Source of the DNA: JANLTP01 sp031363055
Lineage (GTDB): Bacteria; Pseudomonadota; Gammaproteobacteria; Burkholderiales; Burkholderiaceae_E
Direction: 5' to 3'
DNA: 64,000 bases
Assembly: GCA_031363055.1 (NCBI GenBank)
Contig: JANLTP010000154.1
Location: 10,567-74,566, forward strand
In this document: positions 18,343 to 27,128 of the stretch, one piece after another
Layout of the letters: the number at the start of each line of letters is the position of its first letter
Numbering within the stretch: the first letter of the stretch is position 1
Translations under genes and position numbers: made by a program
Notes under the pieces: model-generated
Told to the model about the DNA's origin: nothing
What the model saw: the letters and a program-made list of their open reading frames with translations, nothing else
Databases searched by the model: none

Positions 18343-20886
18343 TTAGTTCGCGCTCGGTTTCTCGAAACTGTAACGCAGCCCGACCCAGAGCATTCGCGGC
18401 GCACCCGGCGCGAAAAATGTCGAATGCTGCAACGGGAACTCGCCATTGACGGCGGCGAACGGGCGTGCCTGAAAACTGCCGCCGCCATTGAACGCTGACG
18501 GCCCGAGCAGCGCGGCAGTCGAATACTTGCGATCAAACAGATTGTTGATCTGTCCAAAGACTTGCAGTTGTTTCTCGACCTGATAACGCGCGCTCAGATT
18601 GAACACCGCATAACCCGGTGATTTACCCGGTCCCAGGTAATAGGTGCCGTCCGGTTGATGCTGATTGTTTTCATTGCCGCGCGCAAACGAGCTTGAAACC
18701 GCCAGCAGGTTAAGTCCCATCGAGAATGCCGGCGTTATCCGGTAGTCGGCATAGGCCTTGAACAATTGTTGCGGGATCAACGGAATCCGGTCGCCGGGTT
18801 TTATGCCCGTGGTGCCGTCGAGCCCTGGGCCATTGCTCTGGTTGTTGCTGTTCGATGAGCCCTGCACCGTCTCCGATGATTGATAGGTCGCATCCAGGAT
18901 CGTGTGGTTTGCGCCGAACGACAGTGCGCCCGCCCGCCCGTTCAGACCCAGCTCTATTCCCTGGCGACGGGTTTTGCCAAAGTTCTTGAAGTAGCCAAAA
19001 CCGGTCTGGTCATCGGCGACGAACAGGATATCGTCGCTGCTGTCGGCGCGAAAAACAGCCACGGTCCAATTCAATTGTTCACTGACTGTGCCGCGTACGC
19101 CGGCCTCCAATGTACGGGCGATCACCTGCCTCAAGGGCGGGTCGCCGGCCATGGAATTTGGTAACTTGCAGGGACGATCCGGATTGGCGCATCCGAGTTC
19201 GATCGAGGTCGGCGCCCTGCTGCCCTGATTCAAGCCGACATAAGTATTCAAGTTGCGCGACGGCACCCAGGTCATGCCGATGGCCGGATTGAACTTGCTG
19301 AATTGATGATCACCGTCGAGCGAGTTCGGACCGCCGCCCGGATTGATCTGGTCCCGGTTGACCACACTGGTTCGATTAAAGCGACCCGATAAGGTCAGGT
19401 GAAAGTTGTTCGGTAAGGATAAGGTGTCGGTGGCGTAGATGCTGTATGTGCGCACCTGTCCGGTCAGACTCACCCGTGTGTCGAACGGCGCGCCATTGAC
19501 GTCACCACCGTTGACACCGTCGCTAAACGCGCCGACGCCGCGCACACTGCGATCCGGATTCAGGTAACCGAGTTCGCTGAGCTGATCAAAGCGAATCCTG
19601 CTCTCGTCGAGCCCGGCGCCAACCGTGAACTGATTCTTGCGGCCGGCCAATGCTGCATAGGACGTTATCTGGCCGGACAGCCCGTAGTTGGTTTGCTTGG
19701 AGTTGGAACGGGTGATCAGTCCGTTGCATTTTTCGGCCGGCTCATCGTTTTGCAAGGCCTGCGCGATACAGCGCCAAAACGGAAAGGGCGTGTTGCCGGC
19801 GTTAGCTTCGGCGGCGGGAAAGCCGGTGTAACCGGCGGCGCTCAACGCGGCTCGATCAGCCGCCGACGGTTGATAAACCGACTGATTCAACGAACCTTGG
19901 TTGACGTCACCGTTCAAGGTGGTGGTCTTCAGTTCTCGATAATAGACATTGCCCGAGAACACCAGATCGTCCCGCAAGCTGTGTTGCATAGCAAGATTCA
20001 TCAACCAGGATTTATTCGCGGTAATGTCGGGCTTGGTATAAACGCTGGAATAATTCGCGCCCAGTAGCCGCTGTTCTTGCAGACCACTGCCGAGTAACTG
20101 ATTGTTCGAATACGCAGCGCTGAACTTTAGATCGGTCTTGGCGTCGCGCCAGCCCAGCTTGCCGAACAGTTGACGGACATCGGACGGTGACTCCTCGCGC
20201 CAGCCGCGCTCCTTGAACAAACTGGCGGTGCCGTACCAACTCAAACCCTGTTCGTTGAAGCCGCCATGCTCGAGCTCAAGGGCGCGTCGGCCGTAGCTGC
20301 CGACATAGGTTTGCAAAACGCTGCCCGGATGGCTGCGGCCATCCTTGGTTTGAATCGACAGTGCGCCGCCCAGCGTATTCAGGCCAAACAACGGATTCGA
20401 GCCCGGCATCAGGGTGATGAAAGAGATTGCGCTGCGCGGAATCAAATCCCAGCTCACGACGTCGCCGAACGGCTGGTTCATTCGCACGCCGTCCATGTAA
20501 ACCGATAACCCTTGCGGGGTGCCCAACAGCGGCGACGCGCTATAGCCGCGATAGTTGACGTCGGTCTGAAACGGGTTACCCTGCATATCATTGACATGGA
20601 CGCTGCCCAGGCGCTTATTCATGAAGTCGGCGAGATCGATCGAATTCGAATTCGTCAGGTCGGCAGCGGTGGCACTTTGAACGTTGGCCGGAATCTCGGC
20701 CTTCGGTAACCCGACACCGGGCAAGGGTGTGGTACCGATAATGGTGATGGTCGCGGCTTCGGTCGTTGTAGTTTCGTTCGTCGTGGTCCCGGTCGTGGTG
20801 GTCCCGGTCGTCGCTGGCCTGGTTTGCGCCAAGCAGGCCATCGGAAACATCAGCAGGGCAATGCAAAGCAGTGGATGGCGTTTCAT
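18343..20886 (-). CDS. TonB-dependent outer-membrane receptor
   Basis: 847 residues. Signal peptide at 1-20 (ALLMFPMACLAQ end), then a Thr-rich stretch (about residues 22-45). The plug domain follows (VNYRGYSASPLLGTPQGLSVYMDGVRMNQPFGDV) and a large beta-barrel with FNLSARYQVEKQLQVFGQIN near the C-terminus. It likely imports a siderophore or other large substrate across the outer membrane; the substrate is not evident. ATG 20886 gives the signal peptide; an upstream in-frame start at 20934 does not. A clear TonB box was not found; ATITIIGT near residue 47 is a weak candidate. It stands alone on - between convergent and divergent neighbours. Confidence 0.88.
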   Translation of the reverse strand: MKRHPLLCIALLMFPMACLAQTRPATTGTTTTGTTTNETTTTEAATITIIGTTPLPGVGLPKAEIPANVQSATAADLTNSNSIDLADFMNKRLGSVHVNDMQGNPFQTDVNYRGYSASPLLGTPQGLSVYMDGVRMNQPFGDVVSWDLIPRSAISFITLMPGSNPLFGLNTLGGALSIQTKDGRSHPGSVLQTYVGSYGRRALELEHGGFNEQGLSWYGTASLFKERGWREESPSDVRQLFGKLGWRDAKTDLKFSAAYSNNQLLGSGLQEQRLLGANYSSVYTKPDITANKSWLMNLAMQHSLRDDLVFSGNVYYRELKTTTLNGDVNQGSLNQSVYQPSAADRAALSAAGYTGFPAAEANAGNTPFPFWRCIAQALQNDEPAEKCNGLITRSNSKQTNYGLSGQITSYAALAGRKNQFTVGAGLDESRIRFDQLSELGYLNPDRSVRGVGAFSDGVNGGDVNGAPFDTRVSLTGQVRTYSIYATDTLSLPNNFHLTLSGRFNRTSVVNRDQINPGGGPNSLDGDHQFSKFNPAIGMTWVPSRNLNTYVGLNQGSRAPTSIELGCANPDRPCKLPNSMAGDPPLRQVIARTLEAGVRGTVSEQLNWTVAVFRADSSDDILFVADDQTGFGYFKNFGKTRRQGIELGLNGRAGALSFGANHTILDATYQSSETVQGSSNSNNQSNGPGLDGTTGIKPGDRIPLIPQQLFKAYADYRITPAFSMGLNLLAVSSSFARGNENNQHQPDGTYYLGPGKSPGYAVFNLSARYQVEKQLQVFGQINNLFDRKYSTAALLGPSAFNGGGSFQARPFAAVNGEFPLQHSTFFAPGAPRMLWVGLRYSFEKPSAN

Positions 20887-21172
20887 CTTGACCGGCGATA
20901 AAAGACGGTTGGCAGCAGGGCATTGGTTATACAAGAACAGTCTGCCGAAATGGTCGGGAGAAACACCCGCTCGATGTGCGCTGCAACAAGAGTTGAAACA
21001 TGCGACCGCTTTTTGAGCGCCGACTCGCTACTGGCGTTCGATGGATCGCGGGGACGAGCGATTGCAAAATGGAACAGGCGGATGGCAGCGTGAAACAACT
21101 GAGGCGGTTGATGTTGGCTTCGGGTTCAGGGTATGGTGTTCAATCAAACCCTATGTCGAGCGTCGAGGCAAT

Positions 21173-22030
21173 ATGAGTTGTTCCAATCAGGCAGCACCGT
21201 CCGATCTTGCGGCGGCACCAAGTGGCCAGCAAGCAGCGCTTTGGGCGCAATCAGGCGTCACGGTTAGTCGCGAAGGCCGAATTGCGATGGTTCGCTTTGA
21301 TGCATCCGATAAAGCCAATGCCTTGTCGATATCTGTCATGCGAGCATTGCTTTCGGTCGCGCGCAGTTTCGAATCCGACAGCCAACTTTCGGCCGTTGTG
21401 TTGACGGGCGCCGCTGACAAGTTCTCGTTGGGCTTCGATCTGCGCGACGCCCGGCAAGTGTCCAAGCTGACCCTCGCTGCGCGTCGCGAGGCGCAGGCGC
21501 TGGGCCCGAGGCTTTGTCAGGCCTGGGAAGAAATCGAAGCCTTGACTCTGGTCGCTATTGAGGGCTGGTGTGTCGGTGGCGGCGTTGCACTGGCGGGCGC
21601 CTTCGATCTTCGAGTGGCGGGACAAGGCGCGCGCTTTTATATCCCCGAGATAGAGCGCGGCATGAATATGAGTTGGGGCTCATTGCCGAGGCTGGTCAAT
21701 CTGGTCGGTCCGGGTCGCGCCAAACAGATGGTCATTCTGGCTGAAAAGGTCGATGCAGTTCGGGCCCATGACTGGGGCTTCGTTCAGTATCTGAGTGCAT
21801 CCGGTCAAGCGTTTGAGGAGGCCATGGTTCTGGCCCGTCGCGCGGCCAGTATGCCACCCGTGCAGTTGCGCATGTGCAAGTCGGGCATCAATGCCTATGC
21901 CAATGCGCTGGCCCGTTCGACCTCGGTCATGGACCGCGATCAATACTTATTGGCGCAGTCCTCGGGCGACTATGCTGAGGGCGTTTCTTCTTTCCTCGAA
22001 AAACGTCCGGCAAAGTTCGAAGGGCAGTAG
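21173..22030 (+). CDS. Enoyl-CoA hydratase/isomerase (crotonase) family protein
   Basis: 285 residues. Crotonase motifs are DKFSLGFDLRDARQ (residues ~82-95) and EGWCVGGGVALAGAFDLRV (~128-146). The catalytic segment reads FYIPEIERGMNMSWGS, keeping the first glutamate. ATG 21173 follows GAGG at about 5-bp spacing; an upstream in-frame GTG/ATG exists at 21041 but lies in a 286-base stretch with no coding signal. It is the first gene of a tight six-gene operon, with the hydrolase start 6 bases after its stop. It ends in the usual EKRPAKFEG tail. Confidence 0.85.
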   Translation: MSCSNQAAPSDLAAAPSGQQAALWAQSGVTVSREGRIAMVRFDASDKANALSISVMRALLSVARSFESDSQLSAVVLTGAADKFSLGFDLRDARQVSKLTLAARREAQALGPRLCQAWEEIEALTLVAIEGWCVGGGVALAGAFDLRVAGQGARFYIPEIERGMNMSWGSLPRLVNLVGPGRAKQMVILAEKVDAVRAHDWGFVQYLSASGQAFEEAMVLARRAASMPPVQLRMCKSGINAYANALARSTSVMDRDQYLLAQSSGDYAEGVSSFLEKRPAKFEGQ

Positions 22031-22036
22031 CAACGT

Positions 22037-22975
22037 ATGGACAGTTTCGACGCAAGGGTGACAGGGCAGATGAATTCAGAAAACGTCGAGACGATCAGCA
22101 TCGGACCCGTCACCGTCTACCTGGGCGCGAAATCCGGCAAGTATCCGGACGGCAACCAGGTGGTGGTTAGCGGCGCCGATACGACCATCGCCTTTGACAC
22201 GCCGCTGGTTTCGCTGAAGCTCGCCGAGCGCCTGCGCAGCGTCGATCTGGTGGTGCTCGGACATGCGCATGAAGACCATCTGGTAGGCATGCACTTGATT
22301 CCCGACGTCGCGGTGCAGGCGCCAGAGGCCGATCTCGCAGCGGTACAAAGTGAAGCCGGTCTGGCCGCGCATTACGGCTATCGGCCTCAAACGCTGGCGA
22401 AGGTACTACCGAGGATGATCAGCGAGTTTCACTATGTGCCGCGACCGGACGCGACCGCCTACGCGGACGGCGAGGTCTGGGAATTGGGTGGGGGTGTCTC
22501 GGTGCGCGCGATTCACATGCCCGGACATACGTCCGGCCATACCGTGTTGTTGGTGGAACCCGGTGGCATCGCCTTTATCGGCGATATTGACCTGACCGGC
22601 TTCGGGCCGTATTACGGCGATGCGACATCGAATCTTGCGCAGTTCAGACAGAGCATGATCGCGGTTGAACATCTGCCGGCCCGGGTCTGGATCACCTCGC
22701 ATCACAAGGCCGTGATTTCAGATCGGGCGCAATTCGTCTCGTTGCTGCAGGCGTTTCGAAACAAGGTGACGGATCGTGATGACGTGATCGTTGCTTCGCT
22801 CGGTAGTCAGGCCAAAACTCTGGATGAAATCGCCCTGCGCCGATTTGTCTACCCGCAGGATTATCCGGCCGACTTTGTGCCGGATGTCGAGCGTTATTGC
22901 CTGATTCAGCATCTGCAGGCGCTGGTCATTGCAGGCCGTGTGCAGCTTGAAGACGGCAGATATCGTCGTGCTTGA
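22037..22975 (+). CDS. Metallo-beta-lactamase-fold hydrolase
   Basis: 312 residues. The metal-binding motif HAHEDHL (near residue 75) and a later histidine motif HMPGHTSGHT (near residue 157) followed by FIGDIDL indicate a dinuclear zinc hydrolase of the MBL fold, soluble, of unknown substrate. A C-terminal helical segment (VPDVERYCLIQHLQALV) is like that of MBL proteins acting on CoA or lactone-type esters, but that is only a guess. Start is 22037 (AAGGGCAG upstream) or ATG 22070. It overlaps the next gene by 8 bases (GTG 22968). Confidence 0.83.
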   Translation: MDSFDARVTGQMNSENVETISIGPVTVYLGAKSGKYPDGNQVVVSGADTTIAFDTPLVSLKLAERLRSVDLVVLGHAHEDHLVGMHLIPDVAVQAPEADLAAVQSEAGLAAHYGYRPQTLAKVLPRMISEFHYVPRPDATAYADGEVWELGGGVSVRAIHMPGHTSGHTVLLVEPGGIAFIGDIDLTGFGPYYGDATSNLAQFRQSMIAVEHLPARVWITSHHKAVISDRAQFVSLLQAFRNKVTDRDDVIVASLGSQAKTLDEIALRRFVYPQDYPADFVPDVERYCLIQHLQALVIAGRVQLEDGRYRRA

Positions 22976-23801
22976 ATCGCTCATCGACTACTACGACACG
23001 CATCCGATCAACGAGCTCGAGATTCTCGCGAAGTTACGTACGCGCGGCGATGATCTGGGGCGGCTTACGCAGGCGCAGCTCAAGGACTTCGACCAGGATC
23101 ACTATGGCGGCACCGACGCCGTCGATGTCCTCGCCAATGCCGCCGAAGTTGACGAGCATTCTGAAGTGCTCGATGTCTGCAGTGGCATGGGCGGCCCGGC
23201 GCGCTGGTTGGCCTACACGCGCCACTGTCGAGTCACCGGATTGGATTTGACAGCTTCGCGGGTTGCATCGGCGCGCCGACTTACCGAGCGTGTTGGCCTT
23301 GCTCAGTTAGTCCAGTTCCAGCAAGGCGATGCTTGTGCGATGCCGTTTGGCAACGGACAGTTCGATGTGATCCTGAGCCAGGAAGCCTGGGTGCATATTG
23401 CCGACAAAGCCGCGCTTCTGACGCAGTGTCGGCGGGTGTTGCGGACCGGCGGTCGCCTCTCGTTTACCGATATTATTGAGCGCGCGCCCTTGCTGGACAC
23501 TGAGCGCAATCAGATGGCCAGCGAAATGCAGTTCGCGCGAATTTTCACGCCGCAAGAATATGAGCGCCTGCTATGGGCCAGTGGTTTTGAGGTGATCGTC
23601 AGTGAAGACCTTTCCGAGCGCTGGACCCAAATCTTGCGATCCCGGTTGCATATGTATCTGTCCTTGCGTGATCTGACGGTCGAACGATTTGGTCAGGCAC
23701 ACCACGACCACTGGGCGCAAATGTATGGCGCCTTTGTCGGACTCTATGAGCGAGGAAAATTGGGAGGATTGCGTATTCTTGCTAAAGCCCGTCCCGTTTG
23801 A
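22968..23801 (+). CDS. SAM-dependent methyltransferase (class I, small-molecule type)
   Basis: About 277 residues. The Rossmann motif I is VLDVCSGMGGPARWL (~58-72) and the acidic strand VTGLDLTASRV follows; DQDHYGGTDAVD precedes it, as in glycine/sarcosine/dimethylglycine-type and UbiE-like methyltransferases. FDVILSQEAWVHI and LRTGGRLSFTDII complete the fold. The substrate is unknown. GTG 22968 overlaps the previous stop; TTG 22929 and GTG 22938 are also possible. Its stop overlaps the start of the permease gene by one base (TGATG). Confidence 0.8.
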   Translation: MLESLIDYYDTHPINELEILAKLRTRGDDLGRLTQAQLKDFDQDHYGGTDAVDVLANAAEVDEHSEVLDVCSGMGGPARWLAYTRHCRVTGLDLTASRVASARRLTERVGLAQLVQFQQGDACAMPFGNGQFDVILSQEAWVHIADKAALLTQCRRVLRTGGRLSFTDIIERAPLLDTERNQMASEMQFARIFTPQEYERLLWASGFEVIVSEDLSERWTQILRSRLHMYLSLRDLTVERFGQAHHDHWAQMYGAFVGLYERGKLGGLRILAKARPV

Positions 23802-24550
23802 TGAATGCCGAATCTGTCGCGTTGAGCGCGCTTATTCTGTTCGCGTTCCTGTGCGCAGGCATGGTCAAGGGTGTAATCGGCATGGGGCTACCCAGCGTCG
23901 TCATGGCGGTGCTGGGGCTGGTCATGTTGCCTTTGCAGGCGGCCGCACTGCTGGTATTGCCGTCCCTGATCACGAACTTCTGGCAAGCCGTTGCCGGGCC
24001 GTCCCTGCGCACCTTGTCGAAGCGATTTGCCAGCCTGCTGATCGGTGTCTTTGTGGGGACACCGGTGGGCTTCTGGCTGTTTGCCAAATTACCGCCTGCG
24101 TGGGGCAGCGCAACGCTCGGTGCTGCACTGGCCGTGTACGGAATTTTTGGCCTGGTTGCTTATCATCCGAAGTGTCCGCGCACAGCCGAGCCGTGGTGGT
24201 CGCCGATTGTCGGCCTCGCAACCGGCCTGCTCAGTGCTGCGACCGGTGTGTTTGTGATCCCGGCGGTGCCGTACTTGAACTCGCTCGAGTTGAGCCGCGA
24301 TGAATTGGTACAGACCCTGGGACTGTCCTTTATTGTCTCGACGCTTGCGATGGCAATAGGACTTTGGATGCTGGGTCGACTGACTGGCGGTGTTGCGCTG
24401 CAATCGTTGCTGGCGGTCGTACCGGCCTTGATCGGCATGATGATCGGTCAACGGATTCGGCACCGCCTGCCGGCCGAGACCTTCAAGCGGATCTTCTTTG
24501 CTGGCCTGTTCCTGATCGGTGGCTATATGCTTTTGCGAACCCTGCTGTAA
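23801..24550 (+). CDS. Sulfite exporter TauE/SafE family membrane protein
   Basis: 249 residues with about 7-8 hydrophobic segments. The start (LILFAFLCAGMVKGVIGMGL) and LLVLPSLITNFWQAV are typical of the TauE/SafE family, inner-membrane permeases tied to export of sulfite or organic sulfonates, or uptake of other anions. ATG 23801 shares a base with the previous stop, so translation is coupled. It ends only 9 bases before the MDR gene. Substrate is inferred from family only; the sulfur link is not proven. Confidence 0.87.
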   Translation: MNAESVALSALILFAFLCAGMVKGVIGMGLPSVVMAVLGLVMLPLQAAALLVLPSLITNFWQAVAGPSLRTLSKRFASLLIGVFVGTPVGFWLFAKLPPAWGSATLGAALAVYGIFGLVAYHPKCPRTAEPWWSPIVGLATGLLSAATGVFVIPAVPYLNSLELSRDELVQTLGLSFIVSTLAMAIGLWMLGRLTGGVALQSLLAVVPALIGMMIGQRIRHRLPAETFKRIFFAGLFLIGGYMLLRTLL

Positions 24551-24559
24551 GATTCCCGG

Positions 24560-25669
24560 ATGGCCGAAATCACCGCTCGACGAATCGTTCTGAACGCACC
24601 GATCCAGGGTGTACCTCAGCTTTCCGATTTCCGGCTTGAAGAGTTCCGGCTGCCAGAGGTAGAAGACGGCCGGTTTCTGATCCGCAATGTGTATTGCTCG
24701 GTCGATCCAGGCACTCGGTCGCGCTTGTCTGCCGGCGTCAGTTACACGTCCAATCTGAAGGCTGGCGAAATGATCTCTTCATTTGCGCTAGGCCAGGTCA
24801 AGGAAAGCAAACACGCGGGGTTTGCGGTTGGTGATTGGGTGGTTCATGCCTCGGGCTGGGCGCAGTATCAAGTCTGTGACGGCCGCGGTTATTTTCAAAA
24901 GCTCGATACCCGCTGGATCGAATCCGGCCTGGCTGCCAGTAGAGGCCAACCCGGTGTGCCGTTCTCGGCCTGGATCGGCGTGTTGGGCATTCCCGGCATG
25001 ACCGCCTGGTTCGGCATGACCCGAATCGGCGCCGTTACCGAAGGCGCCCGAGTGCTGGTTACCTCGGCAGCGGGACCGGTCGGCGCATCGGCGGGTCAGA
25101 TTGCTCGACGCCTGGGTGCCACCAATGTGGTTGGTATTGCCGGAGGCCCGGCCAAATGCAAATGGCTCAAGGATGAAGCGCGCTTTGACCATGCGATTGA
25201 CTACAAGTCGGTTCGCGCAGCCAGCAGCAACGATGCCGCTTATGTATCGCAAATGCAGGCACAGTTGCAGGCGGCGTCCCCTGACGGTTATGACGTGCTG
25301 TTCGACAATGTCGGCAACACCCTGATCGATATCGCCATTGCGCTGTTGCGCCCGCATGCGCGAATCGTCATCTCGGGCCAGCTCGCCGACTACAACCGCA
25401 GTGCCGAGGATATGCCAGGACTTTTCAATACCCGGCATTTCATCGCCAAACGCCTGCGCATGGAAGGCATTCTGGTGTTCGATGATCGCAAGCAATTTGG
25501 CGCGGCGCAAAACGAGCTGGCCGCCTGGATCGGGCAGGGTCAGTTTGCCTGGAAGGAAGAGCTCTTTGAGGGCATTGAACAGATGCCCAATGCATTCATC
25601 GGACTGTTTACGGGGGCGAGTTTTGGTCGTCGCATCGTGCAAGTCGGCAGCGTGCAGGATACCGAATGA
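24560..25669 (+). CDS. NADP-dependent MDR oxidoreductase (CurA/PTGR-like)
   Basis: 369 residues of the medium-chain dehydrogenase/reductase superfamily without the structural zinc site, resembling CurA/prostaglandin-reductase-type double-bond reductases. The N-terminal VYCSVDPGTRSRLSAG and Rossmann motif LVTSAAGPVGASAGQIARRL (~165-184) are clear; ARIVISGQLADYN and FEGIEQMPNAFIGLFTG belong to the C-terminal half. It reduces an alpha,beta-unsaturated carbonyl, using NADPH. It overlaps the next gene by 4 bases (ATGA at 25666-25669). Confidence 0.86.
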   Translation: MAEITARRIVLNAPIQGVPQLSDFRLEEFRLPEVEDGRFLIRNVYCSVDPGTRSRLSAGVSYTSNLKAGEMISSFALGQVKESKHAGFAVGDWVVHASGWAQYQVCDGRGYFQKLDTRWIESGLAASRGQPGVPFSAWIGVLGIPGMTAWFGMTRIGAVTEGARVLVTSAAGPVGASAGQIARRLGATNVVGIAGGPAKCKWLKDEARFDHAIDYKSVRAASSNDAAYVSQMQAQLQAASPDGYDVLFDNVGNTLIDIAIALLRPHARIVISGQLADYNRSAEDMPGLFNTRHFIAKRLRMEGILVFDDRKQFGAAQNELAAWIGQGQFAWKEELFEGIEQMPNAFIGLFTGASFGRRIVQVGSVQDTE

Positions 25670-26838
25670 TGGCCGTGTCTGAAGAACCCGCGATCCTCGT
25701 TCAGGCCAGAGCATTGGCACCCGAGATTCGAGCCCGTGCCGATGCCATGGAGCAAGCGCGTCGCATGCCCGCTGACTTGGCCGAAAGCCTGGCTGCGATC
25801 GGCGTTTATCGAATGTTGCGACCCTCAAGCATCGGCGGGCTTGAATGTTCGCCGGCCGACTTCTTGCGAGCGATTGAAGCGTTGGCGACAGCCGATGCCT
25901 CGGCTGGCTGGTGCGCGATGATCGGCGCCTCCTCTGGTGTCTACTCAGCCTACTTGCCGCCCGATATCGCGCGTGAGGTTTATGGTGATGGCAACGAGGT
26001 TCGTACCGGTGGCGTGTTCGCGCCGATGGGCCAGGCCGTTCTCGAAGGTGACGCATACAAGGTGACCGGTCATTGGCGCTGGGCCAGCGGCAGTCAGAAC
26101 TGTCAATGGTTGAACGGCGGCTGTACGGTCGTTGAGGCGGGCGAAGTCCGCAAGCTGGCCAATGGAGCACCGGAGATTCGGGCGATGATTTTTCCGGCTG
26201 CCGATGCCGAACTGATCGACACCTGGCACACCATGGGTCTGCGCGGTACCGGCAGTGGTGACATGAAGGTAAAGGACATTCGGGTGCCCCGTCAGCGCAG
26301 CGTGTCGTTGTTGATCGACAAACCGCAATCGGACGGCGCCCTGTACGTGTTCCCGGTGTTCGGTTTGCTGGCGCTCGGCATTGCCGCAGTGGCTGCCGGC
26401 AACGCGCGCTCGGCGCTCGATGAATTTCGTGAGTTCGCGGGCGGCGCCCGCACTGCTGGTGCGCGCAAGGTGTTGGCCGAACGCGCTACTGTGCAGCAAT
26501 CCTATGCCGAAATGGATGCGCAGTTGCGCTCAGCGCGGGCGTTTCTGTTCGACGAAGTCGGCCAGGCGTGGGCGTCGGCGCAAAACGAGCGGCGCATTTC
26601 TTTACAGACCCGAGGCAAGCTGCGTCTGGCGGCTACGCATATGACGCGAACGGCGGCGCTGGTTTGCCGGCAAGCGCAGGACCTGTGTGGCGGCGCGGCG
26701 GTGTTCAGTGAAAATCTGTTGCAGCGAAAATTGCGCGATGCCCAAACCATGACAGCGCACATGATGATTGCTCCGGCCACCTACGAGTTGGCGGGCCGTT
26801 TGTTGCTGGGTTTGCCGACCGACGATACGCTGGTATAG
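25666..26838 (+). CDS. Acyl-CoA-dehydrogenase-fold flavoprotein (class D monooxygenase-like)
   Basis: 390 residues. The N-terminal helical domain (RMPADLAESLAAIGVYRMLR) and the middle beta domain (KVTGHWRWASGSQNCQWLNG) place it in the type-2 acyl-CoA dehydrogenase family that includes the flavin hydroxylases HsaA/HpaH-like and DszC-like. The C-terminal ALVCRQAQDLCGGAAVF segment is where FAD/FMN or the partner reductase binds. It is either an acyl-CoA dehydrogenase or a two-component monooxygenase; no reductase partner is in the window. ATG 25666 overlaps the MDR stop. It is last in the operon, followed by hairpins. Confidence 0.82.
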   Translation: MMAVSEEPAILVQARALAPEIRARADAMEQARRMPADLAESLAAIGVYRMLRPSSIGGLECSPADFLRAIEALATADASAGWCAMIGASSGVYSAYLPPDIAREVYGDGNEVRTGGVFAPMGQAVLEGDAYKVTGHWRWASGSQNCQWLNGGCTVVEAGEVRKLANGAPEIRAMIFPAADAELIDTWHTMGLRGTGSGDMKVKDIRVPRQRSVSLLIDKPQSDGALYVFPVFGLLALGIAAVAAGNARSALDEFREFAGGARTAGARKVLAERATVQQSYAEMDAQLRSARAFLFDEVGQAWASAQNERRISLQTRGKLRLAATHMTRTAALVCRQAQDLCGGAAVFSENLLQRKLRDAQTMTAHMMIAPATYELAGRLLLGLPTDDTLV

Positions 26839-27128
26839 GAGCGCCCCCAGGGCCGGGCTGCGCCCAGCCCGCCCCCCGCGGGGGTTCAAGCAAAGTGGCA
26901 GAGCAACATTTGCTTGAGAGCCTGCCGGGGTAAAGAATGGGTGCGAGTACGTGAGCCGTCTGAACAGCGCGATCGGGTGCACCGGCGGCGGATCATCTTT
27001 TTTGTCGAAAAAACCGGTCGATTCGCGAAATCCGCCTGAGTTTGGTGCACGCGTGCCGCTGACTTGCCTCCTGCGCCAGAAGGGTTAGAATCCGGCCCCT
27101 CCGAGGAAGCACGCAGGGGAAGCAACCG
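26839..27128. other. Gene-free stretch with hairpins before the CobW gene
   Basis: 290 bases without a gene. A GC hairpin GGGCTG/CAGCCC (loop CGCC) near 26857-26872 and the palindrome CCCCCGCGGGGG (26874-26885) may terminate the preceding operon. A separate perfect 8-bp inverted repeat CAAGCAAA/TTTGCTTG (26887-26894, 26909-26916; 14-base loop) follows. The remaining 200 bases presumably hold the cobW-type promoter, which I cannot place confidently. Confidence 0.5.

Noticed and set aside
24788..26170. Long minus-strand open frame opposite the MDR and flavoprotein genes
   Set aside because: Composition is Arg/His-rich and motif-free, typical of the antisense frame of a GC-rich gene.
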